In this document: positions 11,395-24,700 of the stretch, piece after piece
How positions within the stretch are numbered: position 1 is the stretch's first letter
How the letters are laid out: each line of letters begins with the position of its first letter
Assembly (NCBI GenBank): GCA_016490735.1
Contig: JAEMWC010001008.1
Coordinates: forward strand, 26,001-90,000
DNA: 64,000 bases
Source: Pachyseris speciosa
Lineage: Eukaryota; Cnidaria; Anthozoa; Scleractinia; Pachyseridae
Direction of reading: 5' to 3'
Notes under the pieces: model-generated
The model's database searches: none
Seen by the model: the letters and a program-made list of their open reading frames with translations, nothing else
Told to the model about the DNA's origin: nothing
Program-made: the position numbers and the translations under genes

Positions 11395-12460
11395 TATAAA
11401 TCTACTAGTCGTTCAAAACTAAACAAGTATATTATCTAAATCCTCCTTGCAAACACTTTAAAAACTCAAACAAGCGGCCCCCATTTTGTTCATAGCTACT
11501 ACTCACTATCTTAAAAAAGCTCATTAATAACTCATGAAGGAAATACAAAAGAAATTAATTTTTAATGAGTGTCTTTATATCTGATAAAGACACATGGCTA
11601 AATTTTACATCCGATTTTCTAGGCCAAAATAACCCAAAATCTATTTTTTAGTGTAAGAATGGATAGATGTACAGTAAAGCGTTTTAAAGAGCTACTACGC
11701 TCAGAAAATCACTTATCTTTTTTCTTCAAATTTTGAAAGTGTGTTTGCTTAACACTTGACTCGTGAAATTTCAAGCTTTTATTTCAAGCAGAAGACTGTT
11801 TACTTTGAGTACATGGTGTACAACTTTTTAATTTAACAGTCCGCCATTACTCACATTCGTAACTGACCGATTAGACCTTGGAGAGCTGATCCAGGAGAAA
11901 ATGACGTCACTTACTCACTGGTTTAAAATTGCAGTGTGTGAATGCAGCTTATTAAGTATGCAAAACACGAGTTAGAGAGTCTGAAAGCTCAAAATTCCCA
12001 TGCTGCATACTAAATCAGCCGGGTTAACACACACTGCATTCTTACTATTGTGAGCTTTCTACGTCATTTTGACCTCGATCCAGTTCTCTCAAGATTTTGA
12101 AGTTAGTAATGGCAGATCACTAAATAGAAATATTTCAGTCAAAATAAAAAATTGACTTCTCCAAATTAAAGCGTGAAATTTTGTGAGTCGGTTGTTACGC
12201 AAACACACTCTTGAATTTGAAGAAAAAGACGAGTGATTTTCTGATTGTAGTACTTAGCACCTTAATTAAGCCTTTCAATAAATCCGCAAATCGTGTTTTA
12301 TCAAGTCTTAAAACACTTGGCTGCACCTTGTGTTTTAAACTTGACAAAATGCTCCTGCTCATTTATTAAACATTAAACAACAGAATAGATAGAGAGTAGT
12401 GTAGCCAAAAAGAGAACCGCTTTTATGATAGAACGCTAGTAGATTTATAGTTATTACTAG
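11395..12460. mobile_element. Foldback (long inverted repeat) element of about 1.06 kb
   Basis: The arms are imperfect inverted repeats: ATAAATCTACTAG near 11397 pairs with CTAGTAGATTTAT near 12437, GTGTTTGCTTAACAC near 11740 with its counterpart near 12200, and TGCAGTGTGTGAATGCAG near 11930 with sequence near 12040. No coding region. It sits just downstream of the SAMD1-like gene. Confidence 0.55.
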
Positions 12461-12559
12461 TTGTTATCAAAAACAACCTAAATCACTCTTTGGAGAAGTA
12501 CAAAAACAGAGTTCCCAAAGCAGTCATGAATAATTCTTTTAGATGATAAATGCGTGAAA

Positions 12560-12580
12560 GATGCGTTTTATTTATTTATT
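12560..12580 (-). promoter_or_regulatory. Candidate poly(A) signal of the SAMD1-like gene
   Basis: On the minus strand this region reads overlapping AATAAA hexamers about 430 bp after the stop codon at 13004. Position only; not tested. Confidence 0.35.
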
Positions 12581-13003
12581 TTTTAATTTTTCATGGTGTT
12601 CAATGCATAAATTTCAATGAAAAAGGCATTGGTTATAAAAGTTTGACATTTTTAATGTCTGGATTGCCATTTCTTCCAGCACAATTCAATTTTATAGCAA
12701 ATTTGCTTTTTTATTAGAAAACATTTATTAATAAGCTACACTCTAAATTAGGAAAAAAATCATGAGAGAAAATCTGAAGCGTTTCCTTTCAAAGACATGG
12801 TCAGCTATCACTTAGCTTTTGGTTCAGTCTACCTTAGGAATTACACTAGGGTCTAAATTTATAAATTATGTTACCCTTTACACACAGCAAGGCTGAAAAA
12901 TGCACCCATATCCAATGGAGGGCCAGAGAGATGTAAATCCAAATTAAAGCGAGTTTAATTAGTTTTAACACTCAACTGAAAACCCCTGTGATTAGCTATT
13001 TCG

Positions 13004-16000
13004 TTATGATGGTATGGTGCCATTTTGACTTTGAAGACGAGCTACATGAACATAAATCTTCAGCGCAGGTCCCAGTTTGATTGACATACCAGTCAGAACA
13101 TCATTTCTGGACATGAGCAGTAAGGCTTTGCCATCAATTTCCTACAAGGGAGATAAGATGACAAAAGATAAGGCAGGAGCTTTAACTGATTTCAGAAACG
13201 TGAGGGAAATAGTAATACTGTAGATCCTACAGTAGGCCCTCTCCTCAAATAACACCCCTTTCTAATAATCCCCCAGTGTGGAAGTTGGTCAGTTACCATC
13301 TTTTTAAGTCCCCCCCCCCTCCCCCCTGCTTCGGATCCCCTCCCAACTTTTCCTTTCCTTCATGACCAAAATACAATAAACGACATTTAAGTAATGAATT
13401 AATCACAAATGTAACACTTCATAATTGTGTATTGACCTAAGAACGGTTTATTCATGGATGTTTATTTGAAGCATATATAGTTGGACATGAATGTAGGCTG
13501 CATGACCCGCAACTTCAAGTGCTTTAATTACGTTTTCAAGTTGCCTTCCAGTTAATATGCAGAATCAAGTATACTCTTTCTCTCTTTGCTGCTGGTACTG
13601 GGCTTTTCTAAAATTAAATACATGTATGTCCCTTGGCTATCAAGTACCCCACCAAACACCAAACATTATTATGCATGAAATAAATACTCCCCCACCCACT
13701 GGGGTGGGGTTAATATAAGATTTACTGTGTTACTAACCCATACCACTTCCACGCCCTAACCCTACCCAGTATCAGGATTGCATTGCTTGCAGGTAGCAAG
13801 ACCAAGGAAAAGTGATCCCCCACCCATCCCCCAACCATCCCCCCACCCCACCTCTCTCCCACACAAAAAGTAGATTGCCAAAGTTACATGTAAAGCTACA
13901 ACCAAAACAAAGTACTTTACTCTTAAATTCTCCCAATGAGAATCAGAGAGATTGTACAATAAAAAGGAGCATTTTTGTATGTGTCCAAACTCCCCTGCAT
14001 GTAGGCAGTAAAATTAATTTAGTTGGTGTGCGGCAAAGAAATTGCAAATGGCGAAGCAATACACTGTGATGAAGAAAAGTTCCTTTTAGCTACTTGTAAA
14101 TTTTTCTTTGTTAAGACACAAACTAAAACCATCAGATATCCAAGCTATGCCATACTCACCTGGTTTTGAAAGGACTTGGCCTCCTCTGGGAATCCCAAAG
14201 AGCTGAAGAAAGACACAACTTCAGTGACTGTCCAAAGTGAGGTGTCTGGGGGGAGATTACTTTTGCCCTTCTCTGTATCTTTAGCTGAATCACGAGGTGT
14301 GACTGGTGATGTATTACCAGGGGACCCTGCGAAAGACAACAAATTTATCACATCTCTAACAATAAGTCAAGACAGTCAGTCACACTATACCAGACACCTA
14401 AATAGTGGTGGGCTGATGATCGATTATAATCGAAAGTTGATGGAAAAGTTCAAGCAATGCGACAATTGATTATATTTTTTCATAATCGATTGTTGCAGAA
14501 AAATCAAAAATTTATTGGGGACAAATAAAAGTATTAAAATCAATAAAAATGTATGTTTAATATCTTGGTGTGAGTTGTCTTTTTTCATGGACTCCTAACT
14601 TCTAAGTCATAACAGCAGATATAATCTAAGATTGAATGTGTTTACCTGTGCATACCCTGTATGCTGTGTTGTTGTCACTTCAAATACACCATGCTTATTT
14701 GAAAGATGTGTCATGCTAAGCTGCTTTGTCTTTTGTAAACAACTGAACCAAAACAATAATTACAAGCTCACTGTTTTGCGTTTGTAGTATCACTACTATC
14801 ACTAGCGAGTGAAAGGTATTAAGAAACAACATCGCAACGAAAAATGTCGCCTCAAATTAATTCCCAGGGTCCTCTCTCAGACCTGCCTCACTTACATGTT
14901 GCTGACAAGTCCAACATGGCAGCTGAAATGGCCGAGTTGGAGATCTGTCTTATATCCTGGAAACGCCAGGTTAAAAGTGTGGAAATATTATGGTTTTTAT
15001 CAAGTGAAGGAAGGGCCCAAAACAAAGAAAAACTTGGATATGATGAAGGTAATCTGTTGGCTCTGCAGAAAGCAATACACCAACAAAGGTTTGTGGCGTG
15101 TGTGTTTTGTTGATTTTGTGTCAGTCTCACTTGAACTGCTGCAATGCAATCTTGTAATAACATTAAAAACAGTTTTACAACTTTAAGCTATCACTTTGAC
15201 TTCTATGTAGGTGAAAAATATATGGAATGCTTATTGGTAGATTTTTCCGATTATAATTGATGATCGATCGGTTGGGACAATCCAATTTCCAATGATCGAT
15301 TGTGAAATCTCAACCAATTCCCACCACTGCACCTAATGGTATATTGCAAGCCAGGGTCATTTTCGTACAGGGGAACCACAAAGTAGAATTCGTTGCCAGA
15401 GGACTGTAAGACATCATAATCCAAAGCTACTCTTAAAAGGAGGATGCTGGTATCAGGCAAACAAACTTTTGATAACTAGGGATTATTGATTATTATGTAT
15501 TTATTTAGAAGTAAAGTTAGAAATATATAATTATTAAGTTAAGTTGAACATTTTTAACACATTTGTATACTGGTTTGAAAAAATAAAACAACAACACTTT
15601 TTGTCTTTTAAGCTTAAAACAAGACATGTTTTGACATACTTATGCCATCTTCAGTCGCAAATGTTCGTTACAATTTGAATTTCAGCTGTATACAGAGTTT
15701 CATATTACAAGGATTAACTATTGATGGAATAATAATGAAAACAAGTATAAAACATGAGGTATTAGACTACAACACTTACTAAATAGAGAGGCTTAATCCA
15801 ACATGTTGTAACTGTTGGTTTAAAACAGGCTTCTTCCATTTAATATGCAGAGCCTCTTTAACTTTAATTTGAAACTTAGAGGTTGCAGAGTCTAAAACAG
15901 TGAAACATTCCGTAGAACAGGAGTCTCGAAAAGCCTGAGATGACACTAAATGCTTGTAAACATGAGAAGCCTTGTCGGAAACAAGGTGCTCACAAATGTG

Positions 16001-18687
16001 AGTAGAAATGTGACGAGCGGTTTCGCCAATGTAACTAGCTAGCATTACAGCCAGCACAAACAAACATCTAATTACATCTAGTTACATCTAATTTCCACAA
16101 AAAGACCTTCACTGGTCTTCTTACCAATTATTTCAGTTTTGCCCCAGTGTCATACAAACTGGGACTGGTTCGGACATTAGTTGACAGAGTCTACAAAATT
16201 AATAATACATGGTTTGGCTTTCATAAAGACATCAAAGAACTTGTTTTTATTTTACGGAAGAACTGTTTCCCAAATTTGATCGTCAATAAAATTATTCGTA
16301 AGTATGTCTGTAATGTAGTCAATGAAGCTAGCCCAAAGAGAAGCCACATTGTTGGAACCAACAAACCTTCTACACATTATTATAAACTTCCTTTCGTGGG
16401 CCGTTTTTCCACTGTTACACAAACTAAACTTAGAAAACTGCTCAGACAATATTGTAGTTACATGTATGTTGACATCAAGCTAGTTTTTTCCACTTTTAAG
16501 GTTAGACAGTTGTTCAGCATGAAAGATTTCGTTCCACAGGGTCTCTGTTTGCATGTTGTTTATAAATTTGTTTGTGCTGGCTGTAATGCTAGTTACATTG
16601 GCGAAACCGCTCGCCACATTTCTACTCACGTTCATGAGCACCTTGTGTCCGACATGGCTTCTCACGTTTACAAGCATTTAATGTCATCTCAGGCTTGCCG
16701 AGACTCCTGTTGTATGGAATGTTTCACTGTTTTAGACTCTGCAACCACTAAGTTTCAAATTAAAGTTAAAGAGGCTCTGCATATTAAATGGGAGAAGTCT
16801 GTTTTAAACCAACAGTTACAACATGTTGGATTAACCCTCTCTATTTACCAGTAAGTTTTCCAGTCTAATACCTCATGTTTTATACTTGTTTTCATTATCA
16901 TTCAAATAATCCTTGTACTATGAAACTCTGTATACAGTTAAAATTCAAATTGTAATGAACATTTGCAACTTAACTGAAGATGGCATATATAAGTATGTCG
17001 AAACATGTCTTGTTTTAAACTTAAAAGTGTTGTTTTATTTTTTCAAACCATTATTCATCTGCTACTTTCACTAACATTTGTATACATAATATTATTTACT
17101 TTCATTTCAACAATATTGCTTTCTTGTAAAGAAGTTTAATACTAACAGCAGTTAATAACTTCATATGAAATTATTGTATTCAAATAAAAGTGAATCAATC
17201 AATCAGTCAATCAATCAACCAATCAATCAACCTTTTGGACCAAGATTTGTCATCTGTTATAGCAGAAGTTATTTGATAAACTTGCTGTTCCTCTTCCCTG
17301 CACCAATTTCCTTAAGAATAGTTTCAGGTACACTGTTGTATATATAGTGTTATTATATCTCTCACTTAGTACGCACACTGTGATTGGTCACTCAATTTTG
17401 CGGGCTGTATTCTACAGTGCGGCCCACTTGACTTCAACTAGTTTTCTTTCCTGTGCACCGGATTAACCTCAGTATAATAAATATCTTACTAACCTCAATT
17501 TCTCAGTCCATACTTTTAAGTTACGGATCCTCGTTTTTTCCGATTAATTTATGGCTCACGAGTTTCGTGCTTGGGCCATAAATCAACAGTAAACAACTTG
17601 ATCTGTAACTTACAGTACGGACCTCGAACTGGGTTATTAACAGGTATGTACGGTGGTTGTGGAACAGTTTTCCAACTCAGTTTCAGCATGCAAGATCGCT
17701 AGGATCTTTCCATGCTGGCTCCAGCAGCTTCTTTTAGCTTTACAATTTAGTCTAAATGCAGCTCTCATGTAAAACAGTTTACTCTATCTGTAGTTTTAGG
17801 TAAGAATTAAATAGTATTTGGCATCAGATCAGATCTGTAATGATACTGTACTTGATGTACAGGTAGCTGATGAGAAAACTGTGGTCAAATAAAGTTATTT
17901 GATTTGATTTGATTTGATTTCTGCACTCAATTTGTTCCTTTTCCATACGACATCAACTCCTTTGAAAAATTAATGGAGTGTCCTCGATACAACTGAGCAG
18001 TCTGCAAGGCCAGAACTTTCAATACAGTATTTTGCAAAATGTAAAATAATACACTAAAGTTATACTCATAGCATAAAGAGAAAAGAATTAATTAATTACA
18101 CAACGTTTTTGAATAAATATTGATTTGGAGATATTTACCTGGCAAGCCATTTATGACACCTGGTGCTGCATGAATGCCATTGGATTCACTGTGACTTGCT
18201 GCATCCCCATGTGTTCCTCTCAAGGGATTTGTTTTGGATTCATTTGGTAATTTGGTTTGGGTCAACATTTCCAGCTCTCTCTGGACATTTTCTGCATCAA
18301 CTTTGAATAACATGGAAAATAATAACTTATTAAAGTGTCTGGTGTAGGCATATTCACCAAGGGAATGACCAAACACTCCCACACTATAACTCCTAACACT
18401 GTCACATGCAAACTCAGAAAAAAGAACTCCAGGTTCTCCCAACAGAAGTCAAACCTGTGACCTTCAAAACTTTAAAAACTAAGCAGATTAGCAGTAGGGT
18501 ATCATTTAGGGAGTCTCTAGGTGAATATTTTGCATAGTGTACACCTGTATGTAGGAGGCCAGTATAAGTTACAAAGTCATTCTTATCTTATTTTTTAGCA
18601 TTTATCCTTTCATTTTTACTTTATTTTAAACAGGAACCCTTTGATAACAGTACATTTGCACTCAGGGGTTATCCTGTATAAACATTC

Positions 18688-18738
<51 letters not shown>

Positions 18739-21700
18739 ATCATCATCATCATTATCTTCTCACGATGCTTATGCTCTGGCAGATATTATGCCACAGTTAA
18801 ACCAAAGAAGCAAGCCACAGCCAATGGCAAAAGCTAGCCAAGCGTGTGTCCACTAATTTTTAATTAGAAAGTTGAATAACAGCGTGAGCTTGTAAATTAG
18901 ACAAGTATAATTTTAGGATCTTTTACGATTTTCTTCTTCTTCTTCTCCTTATTATTATTATTACTTTTATTATTACCATTATCATTATTATTATTATTTA
19001 TCAATTTATAATTCACAGACTTTGCTGGTGTTCTTTTTGTGCATCGGCTGGGTGCAAATCATGCACCTGGGGCATCAGTCACTCTTTAAAGTCATTCATT
19101 CGGGTCATACATTAAGCACCTTCCTTAGGATTCTAACAAATTATTATTATTATAATTTATTAATTATAATTATTATAATTATAATAATAATAATAATAAT
19201 AATAATTATTATTATTATTATTACCTTCAGATTACTGGTTCAGATGCTCTACCACTGAGGTACAGGAGACTTGTGGGAGCTTAAAACATTAAAAGATGAT
19301 CTAAGTGACAAAAGTCCAGCATGTAACGACTGGGATCAGAAAATATTTAATTTTTGACTCACCTTGAATATGGATATCTTTTACTTCAACAGTACATTCA
19401 CCCATGAGGTCTTCATCACATTGCAAACGCAGATCGTCTCCCATTAGTAGAGTGCCCCCACCTTCTGACTTCATGATTGTGTCTTGATTCACAAAGCCAG
19501 TGGATTCGGAGAGGCGCACTGGACTTATGGGATGATTTTGACAGTTGTAACAAACCCATTTCCCTATTGTAAGGCAAAACAAGAAAGGATTGATTTTGAA
19601 GCATGCACACAAGCAAAAATCAATCAATCATGAATTGAAGGGCTGAAAGCGAAACTACAGTATACATGTAGTACACAACTTTCTGGGTGAACATGTTTTT
19701 TGGCCCGTATTTTCTTGAAAACTGAATGCGAGACTCCGAAAAAACTACAGGGCAATGTTTCCTTACTAAAATGAAGTCCACATGCCAAAATTCAGCCAAT
19801 TCTGAGGACAGTTTGACATTCAGCCAGGGCTTCAATTGTAAATAGTTTGTAACATACAGCACTGCTGCAATAAAGTAATAATAAATAAATTTATTGTTTG
19901 TAATCAATCAGGGGAATATAATGGACTTGTAACCTGGAGTTCCCAGGTACAAGTCCCACTCTGGCCACTAGCTGGAGTTGTTTTTCGGTAGTCCCAAATT
20001 AAACTCCTTGGCCACACTTGAAAATAGCCAAGTGTGCTGCCTCTTGTCAGATGGGATTCTAAGCCTTTATGTTCTGTTTGAAATATTCATTTCTCTACCA
20101 TGATCTCTGAAAAGCCCCTGACCAGGAGAGGATACTAATTTAAGTATATTTATTTTATTAAATATTAAACAGGGCAATCATTACGGGCTGGAGGCAAAAA
20201 TTTTCTCCACAAATTCTGAGTTACATTGTAGATCCCCAGTTACTTTGATAGAAAAACAGCGTACTGATTGTGCCACAATAGCTGGATTCCCTGGCTACTT
20301 TTCAAGAACATCCCCACCTGCTTCAAAAATCAATGACGGCACTGTATAATTGCGACATTATCTCATGTACGTGTACACGTAAAGGCCTAAGCTCCACTTA
20401 AAGAATGCTTCTTCCTGACCATCAGTGGCCATCATGGTACGTACAACAAAGAATTCTTGTTTATCATTGATAAACCTCTTACGAAGACAGAGAATTCTCA
20501 CCAATTGGCATAGTAGCCAGTGGGGGTACATGGCACTGCATATGATAGCCTTTGTCACAAGCATCGCAAAATAATAAACTACTCTGTAAAAGAATGCAAC
20601 ACAATAGTCCATAAAGTTAGTCTTTCTGTCTTCTACTCATGTCAACGGAAATTTCCTTTCAAGCCCCACCCCACCTCTTTTTAGGAGCACTCCCTTATTA
20701 GAGGGAGAAAGTTATTGAGTCCCTGTCTTGTTGAAACCCACCATTCTCTCATTTCCCTCCCATATTTCTCTTCACAATTGGTGTTAATCATGCATTCTAG
20801 ATCATTTGTACTCTAGAGCACAGCTAGTTGTCAATGGCCTTTGTCATTCCTTAACATGGTTGTCATCATTATTTCTTCCAATGTTGCTCATCAAAATTTT
20901 TCCCTGGGAGGTCCTAAGGTCTGGGTGCAGTCCTGTCAAAATGTGCTGATAGCAGGCAAATTTGCCACCTACAGTAAATTATTTGCCCATTACTTCACAC
21001 TTGGACTTCACTGTGAGCTGACTTTAATAATTTTATGTATCTGTTGTACTTGTGGTGTTGTTCCACCCAACTACACCTGTAGCTCTGTTATACTCGGGTG
21101 GACAAATTGTGATATTAATTTTAATTAACCCATTGGCAACTGCACCAGCCAAAACCGGCCGCGCAGAACCACATCCCTCGTACCACTTGTGATGTCATCA
21201 GTTTTAATGCTCATGGACAACTTTTACATGTAGCATGTGTAGGGGGAAGAGATCTTCAAACCATACCCAAATGAGCACCATTCCGTCAAACAGGCTGGAG
21301 AAAACATGAAATAACCAAGCACTGTTGAGCTGAAAATTTGAATCATTGAAAGTCTTGCTCCACTACCCACCTGCACTTCCTTCCACCTAATCCTATGATC
21401 CTAAAAGTTTTCAACAAATCTTTTCCCTCTGTATGCCCGATCTCAGAAAGCTAAAATTAAGCATCAGGAACAGAAGGGCACAATGAACTCCACCAGCAAA
21501 CAGAGTTCTGGGCAGTTTTGGTTCTTTTTAGCTAGAATCTGCCCAGAAAATGGCTCGATGAGCTTTAAAAGGTGGTTTGGGGCAAAATGCTTGGTAGTCA
21601 ATGAGTTAATACAGTAAGTCTTAAATAAAGTTGTTGTTGTTGTAACAGACAAGGGTAGCTAGTAGTCACTGCCTCCTTCCTACTCCAGCTAGGCTGCCCA

Positions 21701-24700
21701 ATACTACAAAATATTTTGACAGGGCAGTGAGTAGCACAATGCTAAATCAAACAATGGGAAACTCTGCCCTAGGGCAACAAAAACATTTTAAAAAACTCAC
21801 AGGATCTCCACTGTCATTACATATTATACAGGCTTTACAGTCTATGCACTGCCATGCACTTGCATCTGAAGTGATTCTATGCACCAGCTCTGGAGAGTAA
21901 TTCATGCAACTTGGGTGAGCTAGAAAAAAGAATGATATTGAGTTTTTAATAATGACATTAGATATTTTTCTTTTTTGCTGAAAGCTCTAAAATGTTCCAG
22001 GGCCATGCAAATGAGGTTTCCAGTGTCTAAAGAGAATATTCACAGGGCAGTTAAATCAACTTTTATTTCAGGAGAAGTGTAACTACATGGCATTCAATGG
22101 AATAAAGAAGGTTGGTTTCTAAAGAAACTATCATAATGGTGCTGCATTAGTGGGAGAGTAGTACATGAAATTTTGGTTTTATAAACTGAGTTGATAATGT
22201 ATAATTAAATTGGGCTCTGTAATATTGTCTTTTCAGTGGCCAGTTTACATTTATTAACTCTAATAAGTAAACTTAGTTGATAAAACCAAATTTAATGGAA
22301 CATCATAGTAAAATAAAAGTTCTGGACAGCAGGAAGGTCACCATAAGTTTTACATAAAGCAAAATGTTACCAAAAATGGGACTGGACATTGCAAGTGATT
22401 TGCCCGATAGGGAACTGGCACTAGTTTATGGGACCATGCTATTCCTGTATTGTCTTCTTGTCATTCTTTAGCAAATCAAATCGTAACTAAGTCGTACAGT
22501 GCAGGCCAGAATTAAGCGAACTACGCATACGCGTTTTATACGCAGCAAAAATGCGTATGCACGTCTTTTTAGACTCGTCTATATGTGCGCGTATTTGCCA
22601 TTGTTATTCATCGTCGTAATTTCTCTTTGTGTGGTATTGTCAAATAAAACAAAAGAATTCACCAGGTTGCCGACAAACACAAAATTTGCATTTTGTGAAA
22701 CCAGCCAGTGACAGCTATCATATTTCGAATCTTATCCGCTTCGTAAATATTGGCTCCTAACCGGTATTGAATATTCCGCGCATGTAGAGGAAAACATAAA
22801 GATAATTAATCGAAAACAACTCGTTCGAAAAAAGGAACCTCTCTGTTTCTAACTTGAATAGCAGTTGAAACCTCCTAGTATCTCAGTCGTCACAAAATTT
22901 CATGTCGAAAGCTATCGTATTTCAGAACACCGTCGCTCACTTCGCAGATGGTGCAGATAAGAAGTCATGAATCTTTGACACCTAGTTAACGAGAAGGAAT
23001 TTAAAAAAGATAGACAGTCAAAGACTTCATGTGGCTACTGCTTTAGAATCTTCCCATACACGTGCGAAACGTAGGTCAGTTGTTGAGGAAGCAAATCACC
23101 AGCCTTTACTCTTTACATGTTCTGAGAGTCACGCAAGGCACACTTTTCTGATCAGATGTTATTAGAATTTTCGCTCAGTTTATAGTATCTGATCTTGCTT
23201 GCAATTTTTATTTCAAGGGCAAAGAGGCCGAACGGAATCCCGAACGACGGCATTTCGGATGGAAAAACGTTTCCGAAAAGCAAGCCGGAAGGACAACAGT
23301 TTCAGACCTAACTTAGTTTCTTTAAGGGCCTGATTACATGAGCCGGGCTGGCCCGGTTAAGCGGGCTGGTTTGAGTTTGCCGGGATCTCGGCATGTTTGT
23401 TAAACGCAACAAAAATCAACATTTGAAACTCCTTTCCTGGAAACATTTTGAGCCTAAAATTAAAATAACTGAGCAAGACTCGCATTCAAAAACGATGGTC
23501 AACAATAATGGTGCAAGAACTTGTTAAAGAGATGAATGTTAAGCGTGTAGATTTCTGTACAGTAATTTGCATAGTAACATGATCTCTGCAAGTGCAAGAG
23601 ATGTTTACCACGGAGACCAAAATAGGTTTTGAGGGTCTTTTCAAGGGTAAATCACTTTGAATCAAAATTTTGTGAACCGTGCGATGAAATTACGATATCT
23701 CCGATTCTATTTGGCAATGATATTTATTTGCAAGTGAAAACTGCGTGAGTTGAAACAAGAGCCGGCAAGCGGTATGATGACACATTCTTTTGTTTTAAGT
23801 TCAGCAGACTGGCTGGCCACTGTAGTCCCGTTGTAATTATGATATATCTGGTTCTATTTGGGCTACAAAGACGCTTAAAACGGGAAAATACTCCATGTTT
23901 GATAGGAAAAGTTATGATCCAAATTATTACGACGCGCTAACTGTGGCAATGATATTTATTTGCGAGTGAAAACTGCGTGAGTTGAAACAGGAGCCGGCAA
24001 GCGTTGTGGCTCATTCTTTTGTGTTAAGTTTAGCACCCTGGCTGGCCGCTGTAGTCACGTTCACGTTGTTGAGCCAAGTATGAAAATATGATATCTCCGG
24101 TTCTATTTGGGCTACAATAACGCTTAAAACAGGAAAATACTCTATCTTTGATAGCAAAAGTTATGATCCAAATTATTACGACGCGCTAACTGTGGCAATG
24201 ATATTTATTTGCGAGTGAAAACTGCGCGAGTTGAAACGAGAGCCGACAAGCGTTATGACACATTCCTTTGTTTAGTTTAGCATCCCGGCTGGCCGTTGAG
24301 ACAATATCTCCGGTTCTATTTACACTCTACCTTGAAGGCAAAATTTATTATCTGAATTATCACAACGCACCGAGTATGGCAAGAATATTTTTTGCGACTG
24401 AAAACTGTGTGCCGTTGAAAGAAGAAACGCTTTAACGTACGAGACAAACATTAAGTTAAATACTGTCGCCCGCGCGGTGAAAATGCAGAGGTCTTGAGGA
24501 ACTCGGACCTCCTACATGTACATTGTAGCTCACTGTTTTATCCTCAGAAATCATCATTGCGGCAAGGAATAAATAAGAAAAGCATCTACAAATATAAACA
24601 AACAAGTTAAATCTCTTCAAGGTCTACGCAGTGCTCGTTTCGCAAAATACAGATCTTTAAATTTTATTAGAAACTCTACACTTCCGGTGTTTTATTCCTC

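Larger units (their letters stand above)
7971..13003. other. Intergenic region between convergent AP-1 mu and SAMD1-like genes
   Basis: No host coding sequence was recognised. It holds a palindromic MITE, a tandem array, two small inverted-repeat structures and a 1-kb foldback element (each listed separately), plus the probable 3' UTR of the SAMD1-like gene at its right end. The stretches 9691-9943 and 10655-11394 hold nothing I can name. Confidence 0.6.

Noticed and set aside
18641..18856. Leucine-rich small protein frame
   Set aside because: Produced by an (ATT)n microsatellite read in one frame.
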